Of a stretch of DNA of 60,000 bases, positions 12,147-24,200 are shown piece by piece. Location of the stretch: assembly GCA_950295325.1 (NCBI GenBank), contig OX485808.1, positions 22,714,527-22,774,526 on the forward strand, written 5' to 3'. Position 1 is the first letter of the stretch, and each line of letters begins with the position of its first letter. Origin of the DNA: Polytrichum commune (lineage: Eukaryota; Streptophyta; Polytrichopsida; Polytrichales; Polytrichaceae). The translations under genes were made by a program, and so were the position numbers. Below the pieces are notes generated by a model. That model had not been told where the DNA came from. It made no database searches and saw only the letters and a list, made by a program, of their open reading frames with translations.

Positions 12147-12507
12147 GGCGGACATTAAGTTCGCCCATACGAACTATGGGGGGTGTCATATCCGGGCGGG
12201 GGCAGCCTTTTGGGAAATTTCTGAACCTGACCGAAAACTGCTGCCCACCCCGCTCAACTTCAAAAAAATATTGCCCTTGCATTCTTGAAGGCCGCTTGGC
12301 TACAAATCCCATATTGAGTGCACTCGCCTTCAAGGTCTAAAATCCAATATATATGTGCACTTCCAATTAGTAAATAAGCAATTCATTGGGATTTCATTTC
12401 GGAAATGAAACCATCAATGAAGCACGTAATTAACTTGGACGTAAAAAGCTGCCCCCGCCCGGATCTGACACCCCCCATAGTTCGTATGGGCGAACTTAAT
12501 GTCCGCC
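12147..12507. mobile_element. Mutator-like (MULE) MITE with 60-bp terminal repeats
   Basis: The first 60 bp (starting GGCGGACATTAAGTTCGCCC) and the last 60 bp are inverted copies differing at one base by my reading. The flanks ctatcttca (12138-12146) and ccatcttca (12508-12516) are a 9-bp target-site duplication with one mismatch, the size typical of Mutator-like elements. The terminal repeats are GC-rich against an AT-rich background. The 240-bp core has no coding capacity. The near-identical ends imply a young insertion. Confidence 0.8.
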
Positions 12508-12866
12508 CCATCTTCAAGGATCTTGAGGCGCTATCCACCACTACTCAAATGATCGTTTTGTTGATCCAAATATACCATCAACAACTTGTTAAAGAACGAA
12601 ATGAAATAATTCCAATTGTATCACCATTGATATCTTGCCAAGGTATCGTTCTCCAAAGCACGTGTACTCTAAGAGAACAACAAACCAAAAAACCAAATCT
12701 CATTTGACCATTGACCCTTGGTAATAATGCGTTGAATGAGGGCACACCACTATAAGTACCTTAGGATGCCGCCAAGCAAGTGTTGAGGGAAACTTTTTGG
12801 GCATAAACAAGTCGCGATCCTAGTGTTTTCCAAATCTCACCGGTTACATGTTGACATCTTTCAGTT

Positions 12867-12897
12867 TATTATTAGTATTAGTATTAGTATTAGTATT
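12867..12897. repeat. (TATTAG)n simple repeat
   Basis: About four units of a hexanucleotide repeat in intergenic DNA, followed by AT-rich sequence. Confidence 0.85.
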
Positions 12898-13074
12898 TTT
12901 AATTAATTTTTAATTTTTAATAATAATATAAGTATATTCTCCAAGTTCCTCTAAAACGATTGGTAATTTTGTTGAAGTCTTGAACTCCAAGTGGTTATCT
13001 CTTAAACTCGACGGGTTCATCTCTAATGAGCGGTCAACTCTCCCTGTTCATTGGGCCAAACCTAGGGTTATGGG

Positions 13075-13544
13075 TAGGGGTGCATTTATTTGTATTTATT
13101 TGAAATTATGAAATTTAAAATACTCAACAAATTTTTAGGCATTTTCATAATTTTAATTAAAAACAGCGAGTCCATGTCAATAGGGTGAATATAGACACTC
13201 GCAACTTTGCCAATTGTTCCATATTAGCATATAACATCCCTACATTTAAACTCAGCGGCAATGTCTAAGCCCTAAGCCTTGCCACATAAATTAACGAATA
13301 CCAGAATATGGATTTCGCATCGGGGGACAATCCATATGTAGTCTTGGATCAATACTTGGGCGGAGAAGAGCTTGAAGAATTGATCATGAAAGAGGGGAAT
13401 GTTTTAGACAGTGATTTGCCAAGGACGTCACGTATTGATGTCTTCGATGATTTTTAATTTAAAAACATTGAAAATGTTTTTAAATATTCTAAAATATACT
13501 TTATAATGCCGCCCCCAACCTCTAGAATAAAAAATGCAACACTA
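13075..13544. mobile_element. hAT MITE (TAGGGGTGCA ends) with perfect 8-bp duplication
   Basis: Starts TAGGGGTGCATTTATTTG and ends with AAAAATGCAACACTA; gttatggg occurs immediately on both sides (13067-13074 and 13545-13552). The TAGGGGTG end and 8-bp duplication are typical of hAT elements. Its interior matches 29241-29727 in the opposite orientation. No transposase is present. Confidence 0.85.
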
Positions 13545-13789
13545 GTTATGGGGCTCCGTAATGACTTCTCTAGCGGTTAAGGCTGGCGCATGGGGCCACA
13601 CTTTTACTTATACATGGAATGATCCATTCCGGCCATCTCTAAGGAGCATGCTTTTATGATGGACGCTCTATGGCAACTACCAATGGTTGAATAGACCTCC
13701 TCTCGTGCATGTTTGTTGATAATAGATATAAGGGAAACATGCATAAATCCAACGAAGCAATAATTTGGACACCTACATTTGATTGGTAT

Positions 13790-14640
13790 GTGGTGAGGTG
13801 TGGATATGAGAACAACCATATAAAAGGTATGTGTTTGAAAGAGATTGGAATGCGTGTTCAAAATATGATGATCATTATCGGTCCAATACAATGACCGAGG
13901 AGAATCGTCTACTAGTTACATATGGACTGGTTGAGTTTGAGAAACAACCGGTTGAAGTTCAAGACTTTTGAAAATTTACCGGTCATTTTAGAGGAACTCA
14001 TGGAATATAACTAAAAATAGTAAAGGAAATATGAAATATCACAAAATGTAACTAATTGGGCTTGGAAACACTAAGATTTTGACCAATAAAAGTTAAAAAA
14101 TCTCCCCAAACATTAGTTGATTAGTTAACTTGATTAGGGGGGTTATGTACACGACCAATTAATGAACATCATAATATTTACTTTGATAATGAATAAGGTA
14201 TTCATATGAGCTCCAAGAATTATGAGGCAAATGGTTACGGACATGATTTGGATTTGGTAATCATTTTGCACTAACTGCATGTTTCGTATTCTATGAGAAG
14301 TTGGTCTATTGAGAAAAGTATCTAAATAACACACGTCTACCTTAGCAGTTTCCTTATGTGTGTGATGTATGCATTTTTCCATGTGCACCCATTTTTTGTA
14401 GAATACAAAACATGCAATTTAAATGCGAGATGATTATCCATGTAGCAAATTGCCTTATTATGTTCAAAGCCCATATCACTATATCTTAATTCATTATCAA
14501 AGTGAACATGCTCATTATCATGAAGTGCTCATATAGCTCTTCCACCCCCCCCCCCCAATTCATGTTGACTATTGACCCTAGAATGACTAGCATATTCTAC
14601 GTAACTACATACAACTCAAATCTAGGTGTCCAATTAAGTC
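13790..14640. repeat. Dispersed repeat family copy (forward and reverse parts)
   Basis: Segments such as ggtatgtgtttgaaagagat and gtgttcaaaatatgatgatc, then ttcatatgagctccaagaat, recur at 16360-16500, 23950-24200, 27488-27760 and, reversed, at 45300-45540. Within this copy the 14440-14640 part is inverted relative to the first part, suggesting a larger inverted-repeat transposon whose ends are preserved. A poly(C) run lies at 14546-14558. No coding capacity that I can identify. Confidence 0.55.
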
Positions 14641-16256
14641 CATGGTTTGATTAGGGCCCATTTATCTTATTGTCAAGGACTGTGACCATAAGATTGGGGG
14701 AGCTTTTGAAAGCTATATGAACATTAAATTGTGGGAAATTGAAATCGATATTATTTATTTATCTATCTATCTATTTATGGTTTCATTGGCCTTCAAGCGT
14801 GATGTATATACATTTATGATCGGGCTCTCAAGCAAATGTTATGTCATTACCATCATGTTTCATGTAGGATCCTGCACACAACAATATATAATAAACATAA
14901 AGTCGTGAGGTTTCGAAGTGCTATGGTCTCTCACCTCTTTGTGTTGAACCCACCTCCTTGAGATAGGCTCATCTGTTTGAGATGGGCTCGACACAAAGTA
15001 CGGTAGACCATGAATCACTCCTCATTGCATGTCACATAGTGTTAGAATTTTGCTTATAGATTGGTAGTTTACAAAAACAAGTATGAATAAACATAGACAA
15101 TTTAGATGAAACCAAGTGAGACCACAATCGCCCATAACTAACCAAATACAATATGAAACCCTAAAGGCTCAAGCCAACATGTTGTTCCTGCAATCACTGG
15201 TGCCAAAAAGAAACCATTCATGTGAATGTCATGATATTGTAATTTTGGACACACAAATGGCTGAAAATGTTGTGTGAATAATCCAAACTCTACAAAACCT
15301 CCCTTCATACAATCATATCTACCATAAAAAAATGCCGATTTTCTCAACGAGCTTGAGAATCGGGCTGCATTCTTGGGACAACTTTATTTCAACTTTTACA
15401 AATTAATTGCTTTTGGTTTGCGTCACTATGTTAGTATACAATCAACATGTTTCTCTAAAACAATGGGCAATTTGTTGAAAGCCCTCAAAGTGGATCATCT
15501 ATTTCTCAAACTCGATCAGCTCGTGTAGAATTAAGCCCCGGATCTCCACACGCATGGATGAGTAAGTGAACATGTAGCTAGTTATTATGTAGTTCTAACT
15601 TATTTGTTGCTTCAAATTCTACGTGCATGGGTTGTTCCCATACAAAGCATGGTCGGGACACCCAAGGGCGCACTTTCTCTTTAATGTAGATTCCATTGTA
15701 GGCCTCACAAAGGCTATGTTTGAGTTAGTATCTAAAAAGATGGATGTGCCGGGGATGGATGATCATACCTCGATGTACACGTCCTTGTTGACGAGCTCAC
15801 ACCTAAAAGATAGGCTTTCATCCATATATTGTACATCATCCGGCCCAAATCATGGTTATTGATTCTCCCAAAAGACCCCCCCCCCCACCCAAAACGGGGC
15901 AATACCTTGCCTACGGGCCAAAGAGCCTCCTTATTCGTGCTTGTTTCATGGAGAATCCACATTTACATCTCTAAATCATCCGTCGTATTCATGATTTCAC
16001 CAAAAACTACTACATTTTGATACTCACAAAGTTGAATAGAATAGAATTGTCAACACCTTGAGGAAACGAGCATAAACGATGAGCCTTTTTGATTGCGGCA
16101 TTCCAAAATGAAAAAAAAATCTTTGCATACTTGAGTCATTATATGGGTCATTGACATCTTGACACCATATTGATATTAGGACAATCTCATCTACATATGA
16201 AGATTTAAGGATGATAAATAGACCCAACATTACATCCAAAATACGAGTATCTTCAA

Positions 16257-16260
<4 letters not shown>

Positions 16261-16302
<42 letters not shown>
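16261..16302. repeat. (TC)n microsatellite, 42 bp
   Basis: Uninterrupted dinucleotide repeat lying beside a copy of the dispersed repeat family. Confidence 0.95.
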
Positions 16303-16305
<3 letters not shown>

Positions 16306-16359
16306 AGGTGGGCCTAATTCAATCATTGGTCTTGATTGTTATACACGTGTATTTGAGCC

Positions 16360-16500
16360 GCGGGTGGTTAGGTACACATCTAAGAACAAACACCAAAAAC
16401 ACATGTGTTTAAAAGAGATTGAACCATGTGTTCAAAATGTGTTAACCGTTACAAGTTCAATAGTCCAACATAATTGGGGAGACTTACGAGACCTTCTTAT
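16360..16500. repeat. Dispersed repeat family, short copy
   Basis: ggtggttaggtacacatcta, then acatgtgtttaaaagagatt and catgtgttcaaaatgtgtta match the copies at 13.8, 24.0 and 27.5 kb in the same order. Confidence 0.6.
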
Positions 16501-16654
16501 GGCTCATTGTCAGTGGACTTTGATGATTCGTAATAATTCAAGATTAGCTCTGAAACTTTAGGAGATTTATCGTTGTGTCTTCTTCATATATAGTTGCGAA
16601 TGTACTAAAAATTCAACTTGGGAATCCGAGTAGAACAAACAAGAAAAAATGACA

Positions 16655-17190
16655 AAATGAGGCCCACATACCTTATATATACACGAGTGTTATTTAAAAC
16701 AAAAATGATACCAACCCAACACTTGCACATCTGAACTTTCAATGAGAAGCCGGCAACGGAAAGCTCTTGCACTTGTGCCCCAACCATGGTCCTCACAAAA
16801 TGAAGAGGAAAAGTGAGCATGTAATCAACGATGGGAAGGCAACCAATGGGAACGGATGACAAGCATGAAGAGAATACGGGTAGTAGAAGACAAAGAACAT
16901 AACCAACTAAACCTCATCTACCTTCCTTATATATACACACAAGTTGTAATCGAAAAAAGCGGAGATTCCAATCCAATACTCATAAAATCCCGAGTTGCAA
17001 CCGAAAGCTTACGTATTTCGAACCCAACTAACCATGCTCCCCACGAAAAGAAGAGGAAAGTGCGGATCGAATCAAGCATGGGAAAGTCACGAATGGCAAG
17101 CCACGAGAGTGGAGTAGTTTCTTGAGCAAACAATAATGAAACACTAACGAAATAGAGCCCATCTACCTTATATTGTAGCTCTTTAGCAAC
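16655..17190. repeat. Tandem repeat, unit about 250 bp, two copies plus a partial third
   Basis: The word cc(c)a(t)ctaccttatatatacac recurs at about 16660, 16912 and 17160, and agaagaggaaaagtg-type words with ggaaggcaaccaatgg-type words recur at the matching offset. A further diverged unit lies at 17840-17960, after a (CAAC)n tract. No gene is supported here. Confidence 0.65.
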
Positions 17191-17839
17191 TTGGGCATAA
17201 AATAGTTAATTCTAAAGGTGTCTAAATTTATGGGAGGTTCAGTTTGTTGAGTGTCCACAAAAGAAGAAGAAATGGCATTCAAAGAGTGCCTAAAATCACG
17301 ACAATGCAAGTGATGTTCATTCGAGTCCAACAAAGTAGCATCAAATCAAAGTAAAATTTGTTGCCAAGCAAAACCATGATATACAAGTGAAAGACAAACT
17401 TTAGGGTAAGGAATGTGTGGTTAAGGGAAGTGTGTTTAGGTTAATCGTAGCCGCCATAGATAAAATTAGGAAAACCATCCACGAATTATAGAAATGACTT
17501 GGATGAACGTCTAATTTATTTAAAATTGTTTTTTGAATATGCCCAATTTCAGATGGTGATTTTTACTGGACCGTCTAACTTACTTTTGCACTTTAATTAA
17601 TTATTAAACAATAAGGTGCCCAAGCTGCTAGAGAGCTACGGTATACCATCGGTGGTAAGCAAGTTTGACAATTAGGTGCTGAAATGGTAAGTAATTGAGG
17701 TGACACACGAGATTTTGTAGGGGTTCTATTAACCCATATTGGTTAATGAAAGGTGGCACTTTGCTCAACTTTTGAATCAATGTATCAACAATACATGATT
17801 ATAATTAGCAAGTCCTAAGGAAAACCTGGCAACTAAAAG

Positions 17840-17960
17840 CCCATGCGCTCCCAATGCAACCAACCAACCAACCAACCAACCAAGCGTGCTCCCACAAAAA
17901 GAAGAGGAAAAGTGTCCGTTGAATCGAGCATAGGAAGGCAACCAATGAGAATAGATGGAA
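17840..17960. repeat. Detached unit of the 250-bp repeat with (CAAC)n
   Basis: Contains six CAAC units (about 17857-17880) and the conserved aaaaagaagaggaaaagtg and aggaaggcaaccaatgag words of the array at 16.7-17.2 kb. Confidence 0.6.
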
Positions 17961-18397
17961 AACACGCAACAAGAGTCCAAGCAAATCTTAGACCAAAAAC
18001 TAAAAATTAATAAGTTAAGGTAACTGAAGCTATACTAAATAGTAGTCCTATTTTTGTGGGCCACATTACTTTTTCAACTTGCGCTATGTTTTGAATAGAA
18101 AATTAGTGTGGCCTCATTGTTTGTTTGTTTGTTTGATTTTGTTTTTTACTTTTTACATTTATTTTTTATTTTTTATTTTTTTATTAGTAAACGTGGATGA
18201 TTATTTTGTTATAAGCCAGCTTTGTCCTATAAATTGAACTCATTATGTTGGTCGAAAATCTTCATGAAGACTTAGGGGAAGACTGGGGATCTTGGACCCA
18301 AGTTAAAATCTATCCATGTTAAGTCTACCTTGACTAGAAAAGTAGTGTGGCCCACACTAATTTTCCACCCATACTACTTAGTGTAGTAAGCATCAAC

Positions 18398-19193
18398 AGC
18401 CCCCCCCCCCCTTCCCTCTTTCAAGGCATCAAGGCCTTCCTCCTCTCTTCTTCTTCCTTTCCTTCTACTACTCCTCCGACTACGTGTTTCTTGCAACGTT
18501 TGGAGCTCCGGCTCCGCCATCGCCACCTCGCTCCCCATTCCACGCCTCGCCCTCCACCTTCGCATTCTCGATCTCAATCTCAAGGGCGAGCTTCGGTGAG
18601 GTGGGTTTCGGGCAACCCCGTAGCCAGGAGTTGGGTTGAGGGATCCCAAACATCGAGTAACACCTTCCGCAGCGCTCGCGGTGAGCTTCGCATTCTAGAA
18701 CCGAGGCGGGAGTTTTTGTGGGTTTTCTGTTTTCGGTAAAGGGTTTGCGAGCGATTGGCGTAACGCAGCGTCCGTTTGTTGGGATTGTTGGGTCGGTTGG
18801 AGTTGAGTACGAGTTTTGGGTGTGTGGGTCGTGGGATTGGATCTCGAGGTTTTGTATTTCGAGGGATACGATCGGATGTGTTTTTGGGCTTCCTATTTGT
18901 GGTTACTCTCATTGCTCTATGAGAGCTCGGTTTCTGACCTTAGCATTGTGTGTGTTGTTGATGTTGTTGTGTTCTGAGCTTGTGCAGTGGAAAGAGTTTT
19001 TTGGTGCCGAGCTTACATCGATCAACGGAGGGTAGGTTGTTCGGGGAAAAGGAGCATCAGTGGTTGCATCCAGAGCCTGGGAGGGAATAGATACCAAATT
19101 GGGTAGTGATTGGAATTGGCGATTGAGGCGATCCGGGGAGTGTGGGGGAAGGGCAAGGGTCGCAGGGTTAGTGGGAGGGAATAGGGATTGAGG
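18398..19193 (+). promoter_or_regulatory. Probable promoter-proximal region and 5' leader of the fructokinase gene
   Basis: A poly(C) run and a strongly CT-rich block (18401-18600, many ctcctc and cttctt words) lead into GC-richer sequence that continues to the fructokinase ATG at 19194. CT-rich leaders are common in plant transcripts. A 5'-UTR intron is possible, but I cannot fix its borders, and no TATA box is certain. Confidence 0.35.
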
Positions 19194-22100
19194 ATGGCGT
19201 GTTCATGTGGTAGTGGAGTGTTTTCCAGCCCCTGCAATGTGCAGCCACCATCACGCAACAGTCCTGTCACCATGTCATCCACCATTTCTGCTTCTCCACA
19301 GTCACATGTAGTTTCTCCCAAGAGGGGTCCCGCATCATCGTCACCGTCATCCCTTCCTTTGCTCAAATCCTTCCTCCCTGCTGTGAGTCCGAATTTCTCT
19401 CAAGGAGTGGGAAAGGCTGTCACCTCTCCCAGGGTCCACCAAAATGTTCCTGCAGGTTAGATTCCTTTTCTCTCCGTATTTCCCAAATCTGGTCTACATT
19501 CCTCTGGTGGCGTTTATCTCTATGGTTGCATGATGCTAATGCTGGTATATGCTCACTGGATATGGTCTCCTCGACATCTGGTTTGAGGCCATGGATTTTG
19601 GAATGCAGGCTTGTTCTTATGTCTGAGACTGTCTAGCTTGCTTACAGACAGGGTTAGAGTGCTTTGGAGATTTGGAGGTGTAGGACCCGGAAAATTAAGT
19701 TTTGATGTACTGTAAGGTCAGTCAGAAGTATCGGTGTCTATTTCCTCGACATCTGGTTTCGGTGAATGGGTTGGACAACAGGCTTGTTTTTATAGCCGAG
19801 AGTGTTTAGCATGCTTGCTTACAGACAGGGGTAGGGAGGTTTGGGATGTGCTGAACCTGAAGAATTGGGTTTTTGATGGACTGCAAGGGTAGTGAGAAGT
19901 GTCATCAAGGTTTTGTAGCATGTCAATGCAGTTCCACATGTATCTATGTACATGTTGAACTTATGCGGTTGGGGGTGGGGTGGTGTTTGTGGGACTTAAA
20001 CAGTCAGGGCGAAGAGTGATTTGGTGGTGTGCTTTGGAGAGCTTCTGATCGACTTTGTACCTACTGTCGGAGGATTGTCGCTTGCTGATGCCCCTGCATT
20101 TAAGAAAGCGCCAGGTGGTGCACCTGCAAATGTTGCTGTTGGGATTGCCAAGCTTGGTGGAAATGCTGCCTTCATTGGCAAGGTCTCTTGTTACTACTCA
20201 ACGACCCGGATCGATAAACTAAGCAAAGTTTACTGGACATTGCAATTATGTCTTTGTCATGCTTTGGCAGACATCTCCAGCTTGACTTTTTTAGCATCAG
20301 TGTTTGCAAGTTACGTGTCTATAATTGCCACTCGTGTGGGGAATATTCCCGTGGGGGTTTTGTAGAGTCTTGGAGATTAGTCCAACTGGCTGTTAAATTG
20401 TAGTGTCTAAAAAGGGCTTAACATTCTGAATGATATTAGGATCATATATAAGTATTGCCTCATGGAAGCGATCAAGTACACTTTAGTCTCCCCTGTTTCT
20501 GGTGGCAAGGGAGATTCTTTCTGTGGATGGTGGTCACTTTCATTTCGTTTCCTTGTGTAGATCTGTGTGACGTTGTTGTAGTCATGCAAACCAACCTTGA
20601 ATAACAATAGACAGGAATGTTTGTACACATTTCGTATTTGGGCATCTTGCATAATGCAAAGAGGGCACATATCTAACTTTGGTTTGACTGTTTTGCAGGT
20701 CGGGGATGATGAATTTGGCTACATGCTGGTGGATGTGTTGAAGGAGAACAGAGTGGAGACACAAGGCTGCCGATTTGATGCACATGCAAGGACAGCACTG
20801 GCATTTGTGACATTGCGGGAGGATGGGGAGCGTGAATTCATGTTCTACCGCAATCCCAGTGCTGATATGCTATTCGAGCCACATGAACTTGACGTGGAAC
20901 TTATTAGCCAGGTACTAGATCAAGGTTTATTTATACTGAATTCCATTTATGAGTGAACATACTTCTATTAGGAACTTTGTTGTGACGATTCATGCTTTAA
21001 TTTGCCATCCCCTTGGTTGTTAGATTGCTTGCACTGAAATGTACACATCTGTCTGAAATCATCAGCCTGATATGCCAGTCTGGCCCTTTAAGAACGAAAA
21101 ATTCCAGTATGCCCTCACCTGTGTAGAAGCGTCAGCTTGATGTAGCCTCTGGTATCATTCTGCAGGCTTCTATCATCCATTATGGCTCTATCAGTCTGAT
21201 TACACAGCCTTCACGCTCGACACACATGGAAGCCCTCCGAATTGCCAAGGAGGCAGGTGCAATCCTATCATATGATCCCAATCTGCGATTGCCATTGTGG
21301 TCATCTGCAGAAGCAGCAAAAGAAGGTATCGAAAGCATTTGGAGTATGGCTGACATTGTTAAGGTAAGGAGTCCAATATCTTTGGTTGCGCCAATCTAGT
21401 GTATACTTGTTTTCCTGTCTGATATTATCCATATGAAAATGATGCTGCAAGTATAGCAGAGAGTTGAATATATGTACTTTAGTTATTAGCCAGGAGTCTG
21501 AGAATTTTTAGACTTGGAATCATTTACATATATGACTGAAATGCGAGTATAACTTGAATTGGTGGGGTTTGAAGGTAAGTGATGAGGAGGTGATATTCCT
21601 CACTGGTGGTGACCCGACGGATGATGAGAACAACATGACTCTTTTCCATCCGGAATGCAAATTGATGCTCGTGACTGAGGGTGGAGAAGGGTGCCGATAT
21701 TATACCAAGGTGAGTGCACGATATTCATGTTAGTACATGTATGGTTTGTGCCGTGGTTTTGTTATAGAGTTTGCTGATATGACTCTATTCGTTGTGAATT
21801 ATATCTAATAAGACCAGACAGAAGTTCTCGTTTGTTGTTCTTAGTGGTCTCAAATCATCACTTCAATTGCAGTATTCTCAAATGGATGTAGCATATTTTG
21901 AGCGTGCAGTACCTGAAAGTGATATCCATCTGAACATCCTCTGTAACCATCCCTCTAGTGCATAGAAGTAATGGGCCCTCTGCACTCTCTCTGGCGATAG
22001 CTCGTCGGACCTTCTTTTATATTCTCTCATTACAACCCATCGTTTTGTAACAAATGGCTAATCTAAATACCTCAAGACAGTCTGCACATAGACTGTTGCC

Positions 22101-22760
22101 TGTATTTCTGAATAGCTTTGTTGTGGAGAAGTGTTTCCTTGCCTCCTGGTGAGACAAGTCGCTGTAACTGATATTATTAAGGCTGCTGTTATTCTGAACA
22201 TGTCCTTTGTGTTTCATTTTTGACACCGTCACTGCTGTTGCTTCTGCATTACATTGCAATGGGCATATTTATTCTGTTTCATGATGACTATCTCATCTTC
22301 CGGTACTGTCTCCTGTTTTGGTTCTGCAGGACTTCAAGGGAAAAGTGAGTGGTCTCAAGGTGCAAGTAGTGGACACAACTGGAGCTGGTGATGCATTTTG
22401 TGCAGGGCTTCTTAGCCAGCTTGTCAAGGATCCAAGCATGATGGAGGTATGAGCCTGGTTAAAGAAAACATTGCTCTTTTACTTCTATTCACTGTGTTTG
22501 TAAGTATTGTTTCCTAGAGGCATGATCAGTAACAGCCTCACAAATTCAAATATACTCTTTTGGATTCCAGAAGTCTATTCTGGAAGCATGAGTCCTGAGG
22601 GTTTAGGGTTTCCTTATGTTTGCAGGATGAAGGTCGATTGAGAGATGCTCTGAAGTTTGCAAATGCCTGTGGAGCTATTACAACAACAGAGAGGGGAGCA
22701 ATTCCAGCACTTCCTGACAAGGATACAGTCATGCGACTCATAAGTAAAGTTATCGCTTGA
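19194..22760 (+). CDS. Fructokinase, pfkB family, probably plastidic; seven exons
   Basis: Catalyses ATP-dependent phosphorylation of fructose to fructose 6-phosphate. Exons: 19194-19455, 20004-20182, 20699-20911, 21166-21363, 21575-21709, 22330-22446, 22626-22760; all introns are GT-AG, frames join without error, and the product is 412 residues. Residues 1 to about 85 are rich in Ser and Pro with few acidic residues, as in a chloroplast transit peptide, and lie before the conserved start [18 protein letters not shown]. pfkB signature one is [17 protein letters not shown] (residues 124-140); signature two is [13 protein letters not shown] (343-355), with D350 the expected catalytic base and GAGD the anion hole. 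NPSADML and [12 protein letters not shown] are typical of plant fructokinases. Length without the leader matches the family. The N-terminal leader resembles the FRK3 type, but plastid targeting is inferred. ATG 19194 is the only start in frame with the leader and the core. Confidence 0.95.
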
Positions 22761-23818
22761 TAAAAATTTCATTGGCTGCTTTCTTCAACTGGGGATTGTT
22801 CGGGAGGAGGGTCCTTCTTATGGTTGATGTTCTCAAGTAGTACACTTGATTCGGAGCAAGGAGCCCAAATTTAACTCCTAAGCCTGGTGGTATGATCATT
22901 ATTTGACTTAGAGCTTAGGATGTCAATGAGTACTGCACCTCTTGGAACACATACAGGAATTGGAGTTCCTGTTAGTCAGGTAGGAATAATAAATAGGTTC
23001 CAAATGCATTTGGAACAGTTAGATGTGTTGAGAAGGCCAACTTGAGGGTGGGCTTAGTAAGCTCTACAGTGGAGAGCCTATGTTTATAAGTGGGATATGG
23101 CAGCAAGGAGACATTTGGGGTCGTGTGGATTAGAACACGGGATGACAGCTCTTTTCAATCTTGTAAAGTCAGTTTGTGTTCTCATGTGACTGGCATTGGT
23201 CGGTCAGTCATATGTAGAACCTCTGACAAAAGAAACTTCACCAAGGTGTTTGCATTCTTGTCTGTTGAGGTTTTCTTGCAAGTGGTTTTCCTGCAAACAT
23301 GGAGAACACTTCAGTCTTAAATCTTCAGGCAATGCTCTGTTGATATTAGCAGGGTTTCTTTTTCCTACATTGAGTGTTGCTTTTCTCAGCTGGATTTTGC
23401 AGTAATACTAAAATTATGTCAGTAGATGTTACAGTTAGAGCCAGTGCTGTTACAATTGTGCTTCTGCCTGATGTTTTTCGAGTCTCTAAATGGAGAAATC
23501 AACTTGTTTTATTTTTATCGCTTATCATGGTGAGGGGGTTGTTCCGCACCTGTTTTGTGGTATTTGGTTAAAATGTGAGGGTCTAAATGAAACTTTTTGC
23601 CTGTGTAAATTTCATATTTTCTCTGGTGTTGTCTTTTGACTTGCTGGACTATACAGCAGAATTCTCTTCTCTCTTTAAATATATTCAGGATTATGGATAT
23701 TGAAAGCATTGTTTCGCTAATCAATATTGGAGCAAATTAATCCCAGTAAAGGTAAATGAACATACGATTTTGTTATTAACAATGATGCATTGTATTAAAT
23801 TATGTGTTAACCATTCAG
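22761..23818 (+). other. 3' flank of the fructokinase gene
   Basis: The 3' UTR must begin at 22761. The sequence to about 23.7 kb lacks transposon ends and looks like gene-flanking DNA. No clear polyadenylation signal can be singled out. Confidence 0.4.
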
Positions 23819-23919
23819 GGTCGCCATCTCGCACACATGTTCCAAGTGCGGATCCATCCTGGCAAGGCTACACAAGGTGGAGGTTCCGGACCTCAACAAC
23901 CAGTTCTTGATAGACTAAG
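23819..23919 (+). other. Possible orphan exon
   Basis: A 101-bp segment has a good acceptor (ttaaccattcag) before it and a good donor (aag then gtaagc) after it. One frame is open across it and reads HMFQVRIHPGKATQGG and more. I do not recognise it. It may be a downstream untranslated exon of the fructokinase transcript, part of a degraded gene, or chance. Confidence 0.25.
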
Positions 23920-23949
23920 GTAAGCAGGCTTAATTTGGTACTTCTCTGA

Positions 23950-24200
23950 ATGGGTGGTGTATGGTTAGGTATGGTTCTAAGAACACACACCAACAAGACA
24001 TGTGCAAAATTTGTGTACCATTCAAGGTTCAATAATCAATATTATTGGGGAGGACTTAAATGTAAGTAATTTATAAGTAAGAGAATCTTCACTAAGAATG
24101 AATATGATATACTTGAGTTGTGAAAAATATGAGGAGAATGGCTATGGGCACAATTTGCAATTGCCAATCATCTTGCACTGACTGCATCCTTCAATCCTAT
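23950..24200. repeat. Dispersed repeat family copy downstream of fructokinase
   Basis: tggttctaagaacacacacc and, further on, atgaggagaatggctatggg with catcttgcactgactgcatc match the copies at 13.8-14.3 kb and 27.5-27.75 kb in order and orientation. Confidence 0.6.

Noticed and set aside
18347-18739. A 130-codon frame upstream of fructokinase
   Set aside because: Low-complexity Ser/Pro product from a CT-rich leader, without an ATG in good context; better read as untranslated leader.
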